Assembly: GCA_027021185.1 (NCBI GenBank)
Contig: JALUUU010000182.1
Coordinates: 1 to 8,165 of the forward strand
Origin: an archaeon
Lineage (GTDB): Archaea; Hydrothermarchaeota; Hydrothermarchaeia; Hydrothermarchaeales; JALUUU01
Length of the DNA stretch: 8,165 nt
Reading direction: 5' to 3'
This document shows positions 1 to 6,401 of the stretch, piece by piece. Below the pieces are notes generated by a model. The model saw only the letters and a program-made list of their open reading frames with translations. It searched no databases and was not told where the DNA came from. The first letter of the stretch is position 1. Each line of letters starts with the position of its first letter. The position numbers and the translations under genes were made by a program.

Positions 1-1
1 C

Positions 2-787
2 TGCGTCATGTGCCAGAGCTTCGCCTCCAAGCAGATGTGCGTCATATCTCCAGAGCGCACACCGGGCTGCGGCTCCATCTCGTGGCTCGTGGCGAGGGCG
101 GCAGTCAAGGTAGGGGAGGACAGCTCCATCTTCGAGATCCCCAAGGGCAAGCTCCTGGACCCTGAGAAGGGAGAGTACGAGGGCGTAAATAAGATCAGGA
201 AAGAGAAGAGCGGCGGAGAGATAGACAAGGTGTACATGTACAGCCTCTTCGAGCATCCTCACTCCACAGGCTTAATGGAGGCAGTGGTGTTCTACATCCC
301 AGAGGTCAGGGGCGTGGGGGTCGTGTCCAAGGACTTTATCGGAGACACCCCCTTAGGAATCAACTACAACAACATGTCCAAAATGATCGGCACCGGCGAG
401 CCCATGGACGGCTTCGTCGGCGTCTCCTTCGAGCACCTCCGCTCCAAGAAGTTCCTGCAGGCTGACGGGGGCTGGAGCCGGGTTGTCTGGCTCCCCAAGA
501 GCCTGAAGGAGAGGCTCCTGGAGTACATCCCAGAGGATCTCAGGGACAAGATCTCCACGGAAGGGGATGTCAGGGACCTCAAGGAGCTCAAGGCGTTCCT
601 GAAGAGCAAGGACCACCCAGTGGTGAAGCTGTGGACAGAGGAAAAGAAAGAGGCTGCTCCCGAGAAGCCCAAGGCCGAGGCCGAGCCTCAGGCAAAGGCA
701 GAGAGCAGGATCGTCCTGGGCGGAGGAAGGATAAAGATCCTCATGGAGGACAGCAAGATCCATATTGAGCGCATCGTGTTCAAGTAG
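2..787 (+). CDS. cdhC: Acetyl-CoA decarbonylase/synthase beta subunit (CdhC/ACS), 3' part, lacking the CGC nickel motif
   Basis: This is the C-terminal part (about 261 residues) of the ACDS-complex subunit that makes or cleaves acetyl-CoA at the Ni-Ni-Fe4S4 A-cluster in the cytoplasm. The frame is open to the left edge, so the start is outside the window. The first codons give C-x2-C-x8-C-x9-C (CVMC, QMCV, TPGC), the same spacing as Moorella AcsB Cys506/509/518/528, which bind the cubane. Further family landmarks are YSLFEHPH, FYIPEV, GDTPLGI, KFLQADGGW and YIPEDLRDKI. An Ala/Glu/Lys-Pro linker and a short beta tail (GGGRIKILMEDSKI) follow, as in archaeal CdhC. The usual PHTSCGCFEA stretch reads PHSTGLMEA: both nickel-ligand cysteines are missing and the segment is one residue shorter, an in-frame change. 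The stop is TAG. Family assignment is firm; catalytic competence is doubtful. Confidence 0.93.
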   Translation, partial: CVMCQSFASKQMCVISPERTPGCGSISWLVARAAVKVGEDSSIFEIPKGKLLDPEKGEYEGVNKIRKEKSGGEIDKVYMYSLFEHPHSTGLMEAVVFYIPEVRGVGVVSKDFIGDTPLGINYNNMSKMIGTGEPMDGFVGVSFEHLRSKKFLQADGGWSRVVWLPKSLKERLLEYIPEDLRDKISTEGDVRDLKELKAFLKSKDHPVVKLWTEEKKEAAPEKPKAEAEPQAKAESRIVLGGGRIKILMEDSKIHIERIVFK

Positions 788-796
788 GCGCGGCAG

Positions 797-1114
797 ATGA
801 TAGTTGTCATGTCGAGGCTCAGGCTGAAGAGGGGGATGGAGAAACACTTCGAGGAGAGGTTCGCCCAAAGAGCCAGACTAGCGGACAAAGCGGAGGGCTT
901 CATCTCCCTGGACGTTCTCCGGGGCGAGGAGAAGGGAGAGTACGTGGTCATGTCCCGGTGGAGGAGCAGGGAGGACTTCGAGGCCTGGCTCCAGAGCCCC
1001 GCCTTCGACTCAGCCCACTCCGGTACGCCCTCATCCCTGGCCGAGAAACGGCCAGAGGTGGAGATCTACGAGGTGGTTGAGATCAGCGCAGGCAGCGAGG
1101 AGGATAAGCCTTAA
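797..1114 (+). CDS. ABM-fold (antibiotic biosynthesis monooxygenase/HmoA-like) small protein
   Basis: A 105-residue protein with the pattern of the dimeric ferredoxin-like ABM superfamily, which includes heme-degrading IsdG/HmoA and quinol monooxygenases. It has a first strand MIVVMSRLRLK, a helix rich in Glu/Arg (KHFEERFAQR), the GFISLDVLRGEEKGEYVVMSRW strand pair, the helix SREDFEAWLQSPAF, and a conserved-looking His in SAHSG. The fold is recognisable; the substrate is not. It starts nine bases after the cdhC TAG, in the same frame, without a clear Shine-Dalgarno sequence, so translational coupling to or readthrough from cdhC is possible. It ends in TAA. A role tied to the neighbouring acetyl-CoA enzyme or to heme/oxidant handling would be guesswork. 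Confidence 0.75.
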   Translation: MIVVMSRLRLKRGMEKHFEERFAQRARLADKAEGFISLDVLRGEEKGEYVVMSRWRSREDFEAWLQSPAFDSAHSGTPSSLAEKRPEVEIYEVVEISAGSEEDKP

Positions 1115-1128
1115 TCCCGTGTGAGGAG

Positions 1129-2157
1129 ATGATCAAGGAGTTCATCAGGAAGGTGGGTAGGGGGAGAACCCTGGCCAAAGACCTGAGCAATGAGGAGGCA
1201 GAGGAGGCCATGAGGCGCATCCTCCGGGGAGAGGCATCGGGGGAGGAGCTGGGCGCCTTCCTCATGGCCATGAGATTCAAGGGCTCCAGCATCGAGGAGC
1301 TGACGGCCTTTGCCAGGGCTGTTAAACGGCATTCAGGGGAGCTCAAGCCAGGGGTGGAGGGCTCTGTTTCCATGTCAGGGGCCTATGACGGCAAGGCCAG
1401 GACTCTGCACCTGGGCACCCTCTCAGCCCTTATAGCCTGCGGCGCAGGGGCGAGGGTGGTTAGGCACGGCTCCAGGGGAATCCCCCCTAAGAAGGGCGTC
1501 GGCACCATGGACGTCCTCGAGGCCCTGGGCGTCGATACCTCCATGTCCCCCGAGAAGGCAGGGGACGCCCTGAAGAAAACCGGCTTCGCCTTCATTTCCA
1601 CGTCTGCCTTCAACCCCGAACTGGAGAACCTGTTAATGCTCTCGGACAAGCTCGGGGTGCGCACGATATTCCACACCCTGGCTCCGATGATAAACCCTGC
1701 CAACGCCCCTTCCCAGGTCCTGGGAGTGGCTCACTGGCCCTTCGCAAAGAAGCTTGCGGAGGTGCTCAAGAACCTGGGGATCGAGCGGGCCCTGGTCTTC
1801 CAGGGGATAGAGGGCGCGGACGAGCTCCCAATGAGGGAAACCCTCAGGATGGTGGAGCTTCTGGGGGGTGAGACAAGGACCGTGACCCTGTCCCCTGCCG
1901 ACCTGGGGATCAGCCTTGACAAGGAGGAGCTGAAAACCGAGGAGGCCGTGAATGCCGAGGCCGCCGCGGAGAAAACCATCGCCGTCCTCAGGGGCGAGGA
2001 AAAAGGCGCCGCTCGCTCTGCCGCCGTGCTGAATGCGTCCCTGGCGATATACCTCTCGGGCAGGGCAGGGGGCTTCGAGGAGGCGGTCTCCATGGCCGAG
2101 GCGTCCCTCGACTCGGGCGCTGCCCATGGTAAGCTCAGGGAGCTGCTAGGATCCTGA
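1129..2157 (+). CDS. TrpD2/YbiB-like protein, anthranilate phosphoribosyltransferase fold
   Basis: A 342-residue protein of the TrpD/nucleoside-phosphorylase-II fold. The N-terminal helical domain (about 1-70, DLSNEEAEEAMRRILRGE) is typical. The usual phosphoribosyl-diphosphate loop GTGGD is replaced by SGAYDGKART (83-92). The KHGNRS loop is RHGSRGIPPKKG (112-123). FHTLAPMINPANAPSQVLG (181-199) and VFQGIEGADELP (223-234) match other family landmarks. The YDGKxRT and PPKxGV patterns are those I associate with the TrpD2/YbiB branch; E. coli YbiB is a nucleic-acid-binding protein rather than a tryptophan enzyme. No trp genes adjoin it, so I would not call it trpD. TGAGGAG directly abuts the ATG, and the N-terminus fits the family, so I keep this start. 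Its last 23 bases overlap the end of the convergent nuclease gene. The stop is TGA. Confidence 0.8.
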   Translation: MIKEFIRKVGRGRTLAKDLSNEEAEEAMRRILRGEASGEELGAFLMAMRFKGSSIEELTAFARAVKRHSGELKPGVEGSVSMSGAYDGKARTLHLGTLSALIACGAGARVVRHGSRGIPPKKGVGTMDVLEALGVDTSMSPEKAGDALKKTGFAFISTSAFNPELENLLMLSDKLGVRTIFHTLAPMINPANAPSQVLGVAHWPFAKKLAEVLKNLGIERALVFQGIEGADELPMRETLRMVELLGGETRTVTLSPADLGISLDKEELKTEEAVNAEAAAEKTIAVLRGEEKGAARSAAVLNASLAIYLSGRAGGFEEAVSMAEASLDSGAAHGKLRELLGS

Positions 2158-2626
2158 TCTCCACCTGGGCGGTTAGATCTCTGTCCAGCACCACCGATAC
2201 CAGCATAGCCCCGAATCCCAGCTTCTCCGCCTCCCTGAACATTCTCCGCTGCCTCTTAGACGCTCCCTTGTTCCTGCCCCCGTTTTTCACCCCTGTCTTC
2301 ACCTCCGTAACGTAGCCCCTGCACGGGTCCCCGGAGGCTGGCATGTACCTGTCAAGGCCTCCTCCCCTGAATACCTCGCACATCGCCTCCCTTGCCTGGA
2401 GCAGGGGATCGTTTCTGGGCTTCACCGCGAAGTAGTCCATGGTCTTCTGGTAACGCCTCAGAAACTCCACCTCGTAGTTGTCCGGTACCCCGGCCTTCTC
2501 CAGCACCCCAAGGACCTTCCAGGGCCGGGCCACGATGAATCCCAGGCTCCTGAGGTGATAGGAGGCCACCTCCTCCCCTATCCTCCCTGCCAGGGCGGGG
2601 TTCCCGATTATAGACACCTCGGTCAT
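2135..2626 (-). CDS. Putative PD-(D/E)XK-type nuclease (Hjc-like fold), third gene of the PolB2 operon
   Basis: A 163-residue protein with a plausible PD-(D/E)XK core. It has an N-terminal helix with RIGEE (15-19; a Glu here is usual), then a strand GFIVARP, DYFAV at D64 as candidate for the first acidic residue, GYVTEVKTG with the E108-V-K110 pair, and a basic helix SKRQRRMFREAEKLG (123-137) before the strand AMLVSVVLD. D100 (SGDPCRGY) is an alternative first acid. Archaeal Holliday-junction resolvases share this E...D...ExK order but are usually shorter; residues 35-100 look like an insertion. I infer DNA cleavage; specificity is unknown. The gene follows the polymerase with an eight-base gap, so it is surely co-transcribed. 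It overlaps the convergent TrpD2-like gene by 23 bases. Confidence 0.62.
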   Translation of the reverse strand: MTEVSIIGNPALAGRIGEEVASYHLRSLGFIVARPWKVLGVLEKAGVPDNYEVEFLRRYQKTMDYFAVKPRNDPLLQAREAMCEVFRGGGLDRYMPASGDPCRGYVTEVKTGVKNGGRNKGASKRQRRMFREAEKLGFGAMLVSVVLDRDLTAQVEIRILAAP

Positions 2627-2634
2627 CTCCCTAC

Positions 2635-4884
2635 CTATCCTCCTACGTATTGATATATGCTTCTCTGCTCATGTCCCTGCAGAGCCATGGCGATGTCCTC
2701 CTCTGTGTAGCCGAAGGGGCGTAGCAGGGTCTCCGTGGCCTTCACCAGGCGCGTGACATAGAACTCCGCGTCGTAGCCGTCTATCTCCCGCCATGCCTCA
2801 GCTATCCTCACCTTTTCATCATGCCTCCTGGACCTGTGGTCGGTGACGATGTAGCGCACTCCCTGCCCCGGCAGGATTCCAATCCCTTCTCTCCGCAGCT
2901 GCCGCAGGGCTATTTTGGAGAAGCCGTTCACCCTGTATTCCCTGAATCCCCGGGAGACTGTGACGGTGAACACCAGGTCCCCGGGATCCACCCTCCCTTC
3001 TATAAGCCTGCGGGCATATCTCCTCATGATCCTGAAGACCCCTGGAAGGGCGGCCCTGACCTCCCTTATGCTCCATCTCTGGGCGAGCTCCCGCAGGACC
3101 TCCTCCTGATACCTGGCTATCACCCCCGGGGTGCTGCTCATCCGCATCTCCACCCCCCGGACCTTCACCTCGCCGTTCTCCTTGAGGCCGTAGTATCTGT
3201 TCAGGGCGCCCACCCCCGTCTTGCTGGGCAGGAAAACTATCCACCTGTAGCGGGCCTCGAGGGATATGTCTATCCCCGTCTTGGAGGTGATCCTCCTGCA
3301 GACCTCCTCCAGCTCCCCTGCATCGCCGTCTCTCCTGAGCCAGAGAGAATCCACGAGGCCGTGAAGCACCTCGTAGCCTCTTTCCTCGGCCGCCTCCTTC
3401 GCCCTCAGCAACAGCTCCCTCCCGTAGGCGCATATCGCCTCGTGGCTCTCTATCCTGCCGAACCTGGAGTTGCGGTATCCCTGGTAGCCGAAAGAGGTTA
3501 TGAGAAGCCACTTCAGCACCCCCTGCCGGGCCTCGTAGTCCCCGCCATCTCCGTTGCCCCTCCTCATGAGCTCCTTGTAGGCCATCCTCCTCTTGATGAT
3601 GGGCCGCAGGGCCAGGGGAACGAGGCCCCGCCTCTTTATGCACACGTGGTAGCCGATTCCGGGCACCCTTTCACCGTCCTCCCTGCAGCACCCGCAGAGC
3701 ACGGTCTCGGGGGAGATATTGTATCGCACCATTATCCCGGGGTACATGGAGGCGAAGTCCAGCTCGGCCACGTCCTCGAAGATCCCCACCCTGGGCTCGA
3801 AGATGTAGCCCCCTCTGTCTGCATGCAGCAGGCTCCAGGCTGTCTTGAAGTACTCGCATCCCTGCCTCTTCCACGGGACGAGGACGTCGTTCTCTAGGGC
3901 GCGGCGCAGCTGTATCGCCGTAACAGCGTTGCCGGCGGTCATCCTCGCCAGCCGCTGAGGGGGTATGCCGGAGAACCTGGACAGGTCTATAAGCCCCTCG
4001 ATGCCTCCCTTCCTGAGGAGGAACCGCGTCCCGTCAAGGTGCATCCTCCCCTTCAGGTAATACGATGGCGGCCTGTAGACTATCCTGCCGTAGCTGTGGT
4101 AGCTCTTCCCCTCTCTCACCCGCTGTTTCTCTGGCTCCCTTCCCAGGTGGAACTCCTCCGACAGCCCGCTGACCCCTGCCCTGTGGTAGAGGTATGGCAT
4201 GAGGAAGCTGTCCCCCCTCATGGTCAGGACCACGTCGGGATCGAGGCGGGCAATGTGGTCCGCCAGATCCATGAGGACATCTTCCTCCCGGCCCTCGCAC
4301 TCCACACGCTCATCCCCCACCATGAGCACCGCTTTTTTCAGGGGGTCGCTGAGCCTGGCGACGCTGCCCCTCTTATCGGCCACGACCTCCAGTCCAACCT
4401 TCCTCAACCCCGGGGGCTTGTAGCTCAGGTCCTCCACGTCCTCCAGGGCGGAGTATTCCAGCCTCCCTGCCCGCCTCTTCACCTCCGTCAGGAGCATGGG
4501 CCTGGCGTCCCTCTTGACGAGGTAGCGCTGGGCTAGGTTTACGTCGACGTTGTATAGCCTGTAGCGGGACAGCTCCCCCCTAACAGCCACCCTGTATGCG
4601 AGCTTCTCGATGTCCGCGTATCCCCTGGCGACGACCCTGAGGAGGTTCTCTTCCTGGGCGCCGCTCAGAAGCCTTTTCCCGTTCTCAGGGAGCGCTTCTC
4701 TCAGAAGGGAGGAGTTCCTCAGCTCTTGGAGGAGGGAGCCCAGGTTTTCCCTAGCCGTGGCGGCGTAGAAGGCAGGGGTATAGGCGTCTCTGAGCCTGAG
4801 TACCTTGCCCCGACGGGTTTTGAGCCACACCGTCATCTCGTTGTTCCCGTAGTCCGGGTAGGCGTCGATTATCCAGCCCCTCAT
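2635..4884 (-). CDS. polB2: Family-B DNA polymerase, PolB2/Dpo2-type, exonuclease-inactivated
   Basis: A 749-residue family-B polymerase. The N-terminal domain ends in YNVDVNLAQRYLVKRDARPM (111-130). In the exonuclease domain, Exo I (FDIET in active enzymes) reads LEVVA (165-169), Exo II (NGDNFD) reads RGDSFL (223-228), and the Exo III YxxxD stretch is deleted, HLDGTRF running almost straight to LSRFSGIPPQRLARMTAGN. In the palm and fingers, motif A is DFASMYP (D376 kept), motif B is KWLLITSFGYQGYRNSRFG (K458 kept, motif-B Tyr absent), and motif C is HGLVDS (508-513; the first Asp is Leu, D512 kept). The thumb shows FREYRVNGFSKIAL and GYDAEFYV. These departures define the PolB2 class, once described as inactivated; Sulfolobus Dpo2 of this class is reported to act in translesion synthesis. 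Its ATG overlaps the upstream stop (ATGA). The stop is TAG. Confidence 0.9.
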   Translation of the reverse strand: MRGWIIDAYPDYGNNEMTVWLKTRRGKVLRLRDAYTPAFYAATARENLGSLLQELRNSSLLREALPENGKRLLSGAQEENLLRVVARGYADIEKLAYRVAVRGELSRYRLYNVDVNLAQRYLVKRDARPMLLTEVKRRAGRLEYSALEDVEDLSYKPPGLRKVGLEVVADKRGSVARLSDPLKKAVLMVGDERVECEGREEDVLMDLADHIARLDPDVVLTMRGDSFLMPYLYHRAGVSGLSEEFHLGREPEKQRVREGKSYHSYGRIVYRPPSYYLKGRMHLDGTRFLLRKGGIEGLIDLSRFSGIPPQRLARMTAGNAVTAIQLRRALENDVLVPWKRQGCEYFKTAWSLLHADRGGYIFEPRVGIFEDVAELDFASMYPGIMVRYNISPETVLCGCCREDGERVPGIGYHVCIKRRGLVPLALRPIIKRRMAYKELMRRGNGDGGDYEARQGVLKWLLITSFGYQGYRNSRFGRIESHEAICAYGRELLLRAKEAAEERGYEVLHGLVDSLWLRRDGDAGELEEVCRRITSKTGIDISLEARYRWIVFLPSKTGVGALNRYYGLKENGEVKVRGVEMRMSSTPGVIARYQEEVLRELAQRWSIREVRAALPGVFRIMRRYARRLIEGRVDPGDLVFTVTVSRGFREYRVNGFSKIALRQLRREGIGILPGQGVRYIVTDHRSRRHDEKVRIAEAWREIDGYDAEFYVTRLVKATETLLRPFGYTEEDIAMALQGHEQRSIYQYVGG

Positions 4885-5591
4885 CCCCGCGCCTCTGCGA
4901 ATCTCTCAAGAGTCGTCTGGGAACCGTGGGCGAGGAAGAAATCCCTCTCGGTGAAGCTCATCCCAGGGTCTTTCTCCAGGCGCACCTTTATCCTGTTCCT
5001 CCCCATGGTCTGCAGTACGTAGGCATAGTCCGCGGCCTCCATGAGTTGCGTCAGGTGCCGCCTCCTGAGCCCTAGGTGGGCTATGACGACGGCCATGTCT
5101 CTTCTGCGCAGCCCCCTGAGCCTTCTCAGCATCCGCCTCAGGATGATCTCCGCGTCCTCTCTGGCGACGTCCTCGCTGTAGATCAGCTTCAGGGGGTGGA
5201 GCAGGGCTAATATCGCCGGCTTTCCTTCGAGGGTTTCCTCCACCCCTCCATGGTCTTCGAAGAGGATGCTCAGCTGGTAGGCGGTGAAGGGTCGGGAAAC
5301 ATGGATCTTGCTGAGGATTCCTCGCTCCTCCAGCCCCCTGCTCATGCTTATCCGGGCTATTTCGTAGGGGCTGAAGGTGTTGGCGCAGTCCACGAACAGA
5401 ACAGGGACGCCCAGGCGCGCGATGTTCTCCACCGCCGACCTGTAGAGGATGTGCTCTCCTATCCCGGTAGCGGATACCAGGAGGTGGAGGCGCCTTTTCT
5501 TGAAGCCTCCGAAGGCGTCGTCGAAGAACCTGACTCCAGAAGATACCGCATCTTCCTCCACGCCTACCGCCCATTGAAAAAGAGAACCCAT
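4881..5591 (-). CDS. RecA/RadA-superfamily paralogue with degenerate Walker A and B, first gene of the PolB2 operon
   Basis: A 236-residue single-domain protein with RadA/RadB-like order. GVRFFDDAFGGFKKRRLHLL (19-38) resembles the core entry (GxxxLDxLLGGGxxxGxxT). The P-loop position reads SATGIGEH (40-47), so the Walker A Lys and Ser/Thr are Glu and His. VLFVDCANTFSPYEIARI (64-81) resembles the RadA VxYIDTExTFxPERI stretch, and VSRPFTAYQL (98-107) its next strand. The Walker B strand AILALLHPL (126-134) lacks the Asp. MAVVIAHLG follows the RadA late-strand pattern. I infer a nucleotide-independent or structural role, perhaps as partner for the polymerase it overlaps by four bases. There is no N-terminal helix-hairpin-helix domain. 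The ATG was chosen because the frame has no useful upstream start, and a repeated promoter-like element lies just before it. Confidence 0.78.
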   Translation of the reverse strand: MGSLFQWAVGVEEDAVSSGVRFFDDAFGGFKKRRLHLLVSATGIGEHILYRSAVENIARLGVPVLFVDCANTFSPYEIARISMSRGLEERGILSKIHVSRPFTAYQLSILFEDHGGVEETLEGKPAILALLHPLKLIYSEDVAREDAEIILRRMLRRLRGLRRRDMAVVIAHLGLRRRHLTQLMEAADYAYVLQTMGRNRIKVRLEKDPGMSFTERDFFLAHGSQTTLERFAEARG

Positions 5592-5596
5592 GGGTA

Positions 5597-5639
5597 TATA
5601 TGCGGTGGGTTAGAGCGTGGGAAAAGTAAAGCTTTGTGG
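5597..5639. repeat. Direct repeat copy 1 (43 bp), adjoining the operon start
   Basis: This stretch matches 6497-6539 with two mismatches (5603 and 5637). The inner 33 bases (5604-5636) are identical. It contains the palindrome AAAGCTTT. It lies between the vapC stop and the RecA-like ATG, covering the likely promoter of the polymerase operon. Confidence 0.95.
5622..5631 (-). promoter_or_regulatory. Candidate BRE/TATA-like element upstream of the RecA-like/PolB2/nuclease operon
   Basis: On the minus strand, AAAG followed by CTTTACTTTT lies 31-40 bases before the operon's ATG. This spacing would suit an archaeal promoter with a short or absent leader. The match to a TATA consensus is loose. 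The element lies inside the 43-bp repeat, so an identical copy exists 900 bp upstream. Confidence 0.3.
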
Positions 5640-5689
5640 CATGTTCATTTTTTTGGGGTGGGGGGGTGAAGATAGGTGTCTTGTTTGGT

Positions 5690-6181
5690 TCATGGTTTCC
5701 ATACGTTTAGGAAGTCTATTCGCTGGAAGTCGGCGTCGTTGGTGGCGATGTGTTTGATGCCATGTTCTTTTGCTATAGCCGCGTTTATCGCGTCGTTGCT
5801 CATAAGTCTGTATTTTTTAATGTAAAAACTCGCCTTTTTATGTGTTTTATCAGAACTTGGCAGGACCTTTATTCCAATAGAAGCGATCTTTGAGATTATA
5901 TTCCTATATTTCTCCAAGGTAGCGATTATTTGGGGGTTATTCTTCATCTCTTTTAAAACTCTATCTGGTCTGAGGTTGTGTTTTTCAATGATCTCGGAAA
6001 ACATGAGCTTATGAATTACCTCGCTTATCACGAGGATAGATGTGTAGCCTTTGATCTCCTGGCTTTCTACTCTTTTCAGAAAACTCATGCATGACTCAAC
6101 ATATTCTGGCACGGCGAGGATATCGTAGATAAAAATGTTGGCATCTATAAAAACAGCAGCCCCTCGGGGGATATCTTTCAT
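5690..6181 (-). CDS. vapC: VapC-type PIN-domain toxin (ribonuclease)
   Basis: A 163-residue PIN-domain protein. The four acidic positions expected for a metal-dependent RNase are visible: D13 in VFIDANIFIY, the Glu in LVISEVIHKL, the Asp in MSNDAINAAIA, and the Asp pair in IATNDADFQRI near the C-terminus. Toxins of this kind cleave tRNA or rRNA and are held inactive by the partner antitoxin. The start codon directly follows the stop codon of vapB with no gap, as expected for a coupled TA pair. Codons are AT-rich, unlike the neighbouring polymerase operon, which fits horizontal arrival. The gene looks full-length and intact. The stop is TGA. Confidence 0.92.
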   Translation of the reverse strand: MKDIPRGAAVFIDANIFIYDILAVPEYVESCMSFLKRVESQEIKGYTSILVISEVIHKLMFSEIIEKHNLRPDRVLKEMKNNPQIIATLEKYRNIISKIASIGIKVLPSSDKTHKKASFYIKKYRLMSNDAINAAIAKEHGIKHIATNDADFQRIDFLNVWKP

Positions 6182-6385
6182 CTAATCAGCCCACATGGAA
6201 TATGTGATCTCGTCACTTTCCGCGATCTTTTTAGCCAACTTGGGGTCGATTTTTATAGCTCCGGTGATTTCATCCACCACGCTTTTCTTTCTCTTGATTT
6301 CTATCTCGATTTCTTCGTTTTCTTTTAGGTCGAGTTTTTTTAGGGGTTTTATTACGCCTTTTCTGTATATGGCGGTTATGGGCAT
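6182..6385 (-). CDS. vapB: AF2212-like (DUF104) antitoxin of the VapBC pair
   Basis: A 67-residue antitoxin. The opening MPITAIYRKGVIKPLKKLDL and then KENEEIEIEIKRK is the AF2212/PG0164-like (DUF104) pattern, a small beta-barrel DNA-binding or dimerising domain often paired with PIN toxins in archaea. The tail (ESDEITYSMWAD) is acidic and aromatic, as expected of the segment that blocks the toxin. A good Shine-Dalgarno sequence (AAAAGGAG on the minus strand, 6394-6401) stands eight bases before the ATG. Several TTTAAA-like stretches around 6405-6435 could serve as TATA boxes. The stop is TAG and is directly followed, in frame, by the vapC ATG. Confidence 0.9.
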   Translation of the reverse strand: MPITAIYRKGVIKPLKKLDLKENEEIEIEIKRKKSVVDEITGAIKIDPKLAKKIAESDEITYSMWAD

Positions 6386-6393
6386 TTTTTTGT

Positions 6394-6401
6394 CTCCTTT
6401 T
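6394..6401 (-). promoter_or_regulatory. Ribosome binding site of vapB
   Basis: The minus strand reads AAAAGGAG, eight bases before the ATG at 6385. It is the clearest Shine-Dalgarno sequence in the AT-rich segment and fixes the vapB start. Confidence 0.75.

Noticed and set aside
170..943. A shared 16-base string (GAGAAGGGAGAGTACG) in cdhC (about 170) and the ABM gene (about 928)
   Set aside because: Both encode EKGEY in a purine-rich codon context; chance and codon preference explain it. No longer similarity surrounds it.
2821..3897. A long plus-strand open frame (358 codons) opposite the polymerase gene
   Set aside because: It is Pro/His/Leu-rich with no family pattern and lies entirely inside the PolB2 gene, whose reading is supported by many motifs. 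It is a shadow of GC-rich coding sequence.
5604..5636. Possible match of the repeat to the crenarchaeal UV-response hexamer ANTTTC
   Set aside because: The repeat has ACTTTTC on the minus strand, one T too many. A six-base degenerate motif in AT-rich promoter DNA is not evidence.
5655..5666. G-rich run (GGGGTGGGGGGG) as a G-quadruplex or terminator between vapC and the operon
   Set aside because: There are only two G tracts in a short stretch, without the four spaced runs a quadruplex needs. No stem followed by T-run is seen for vapC on its own strand.
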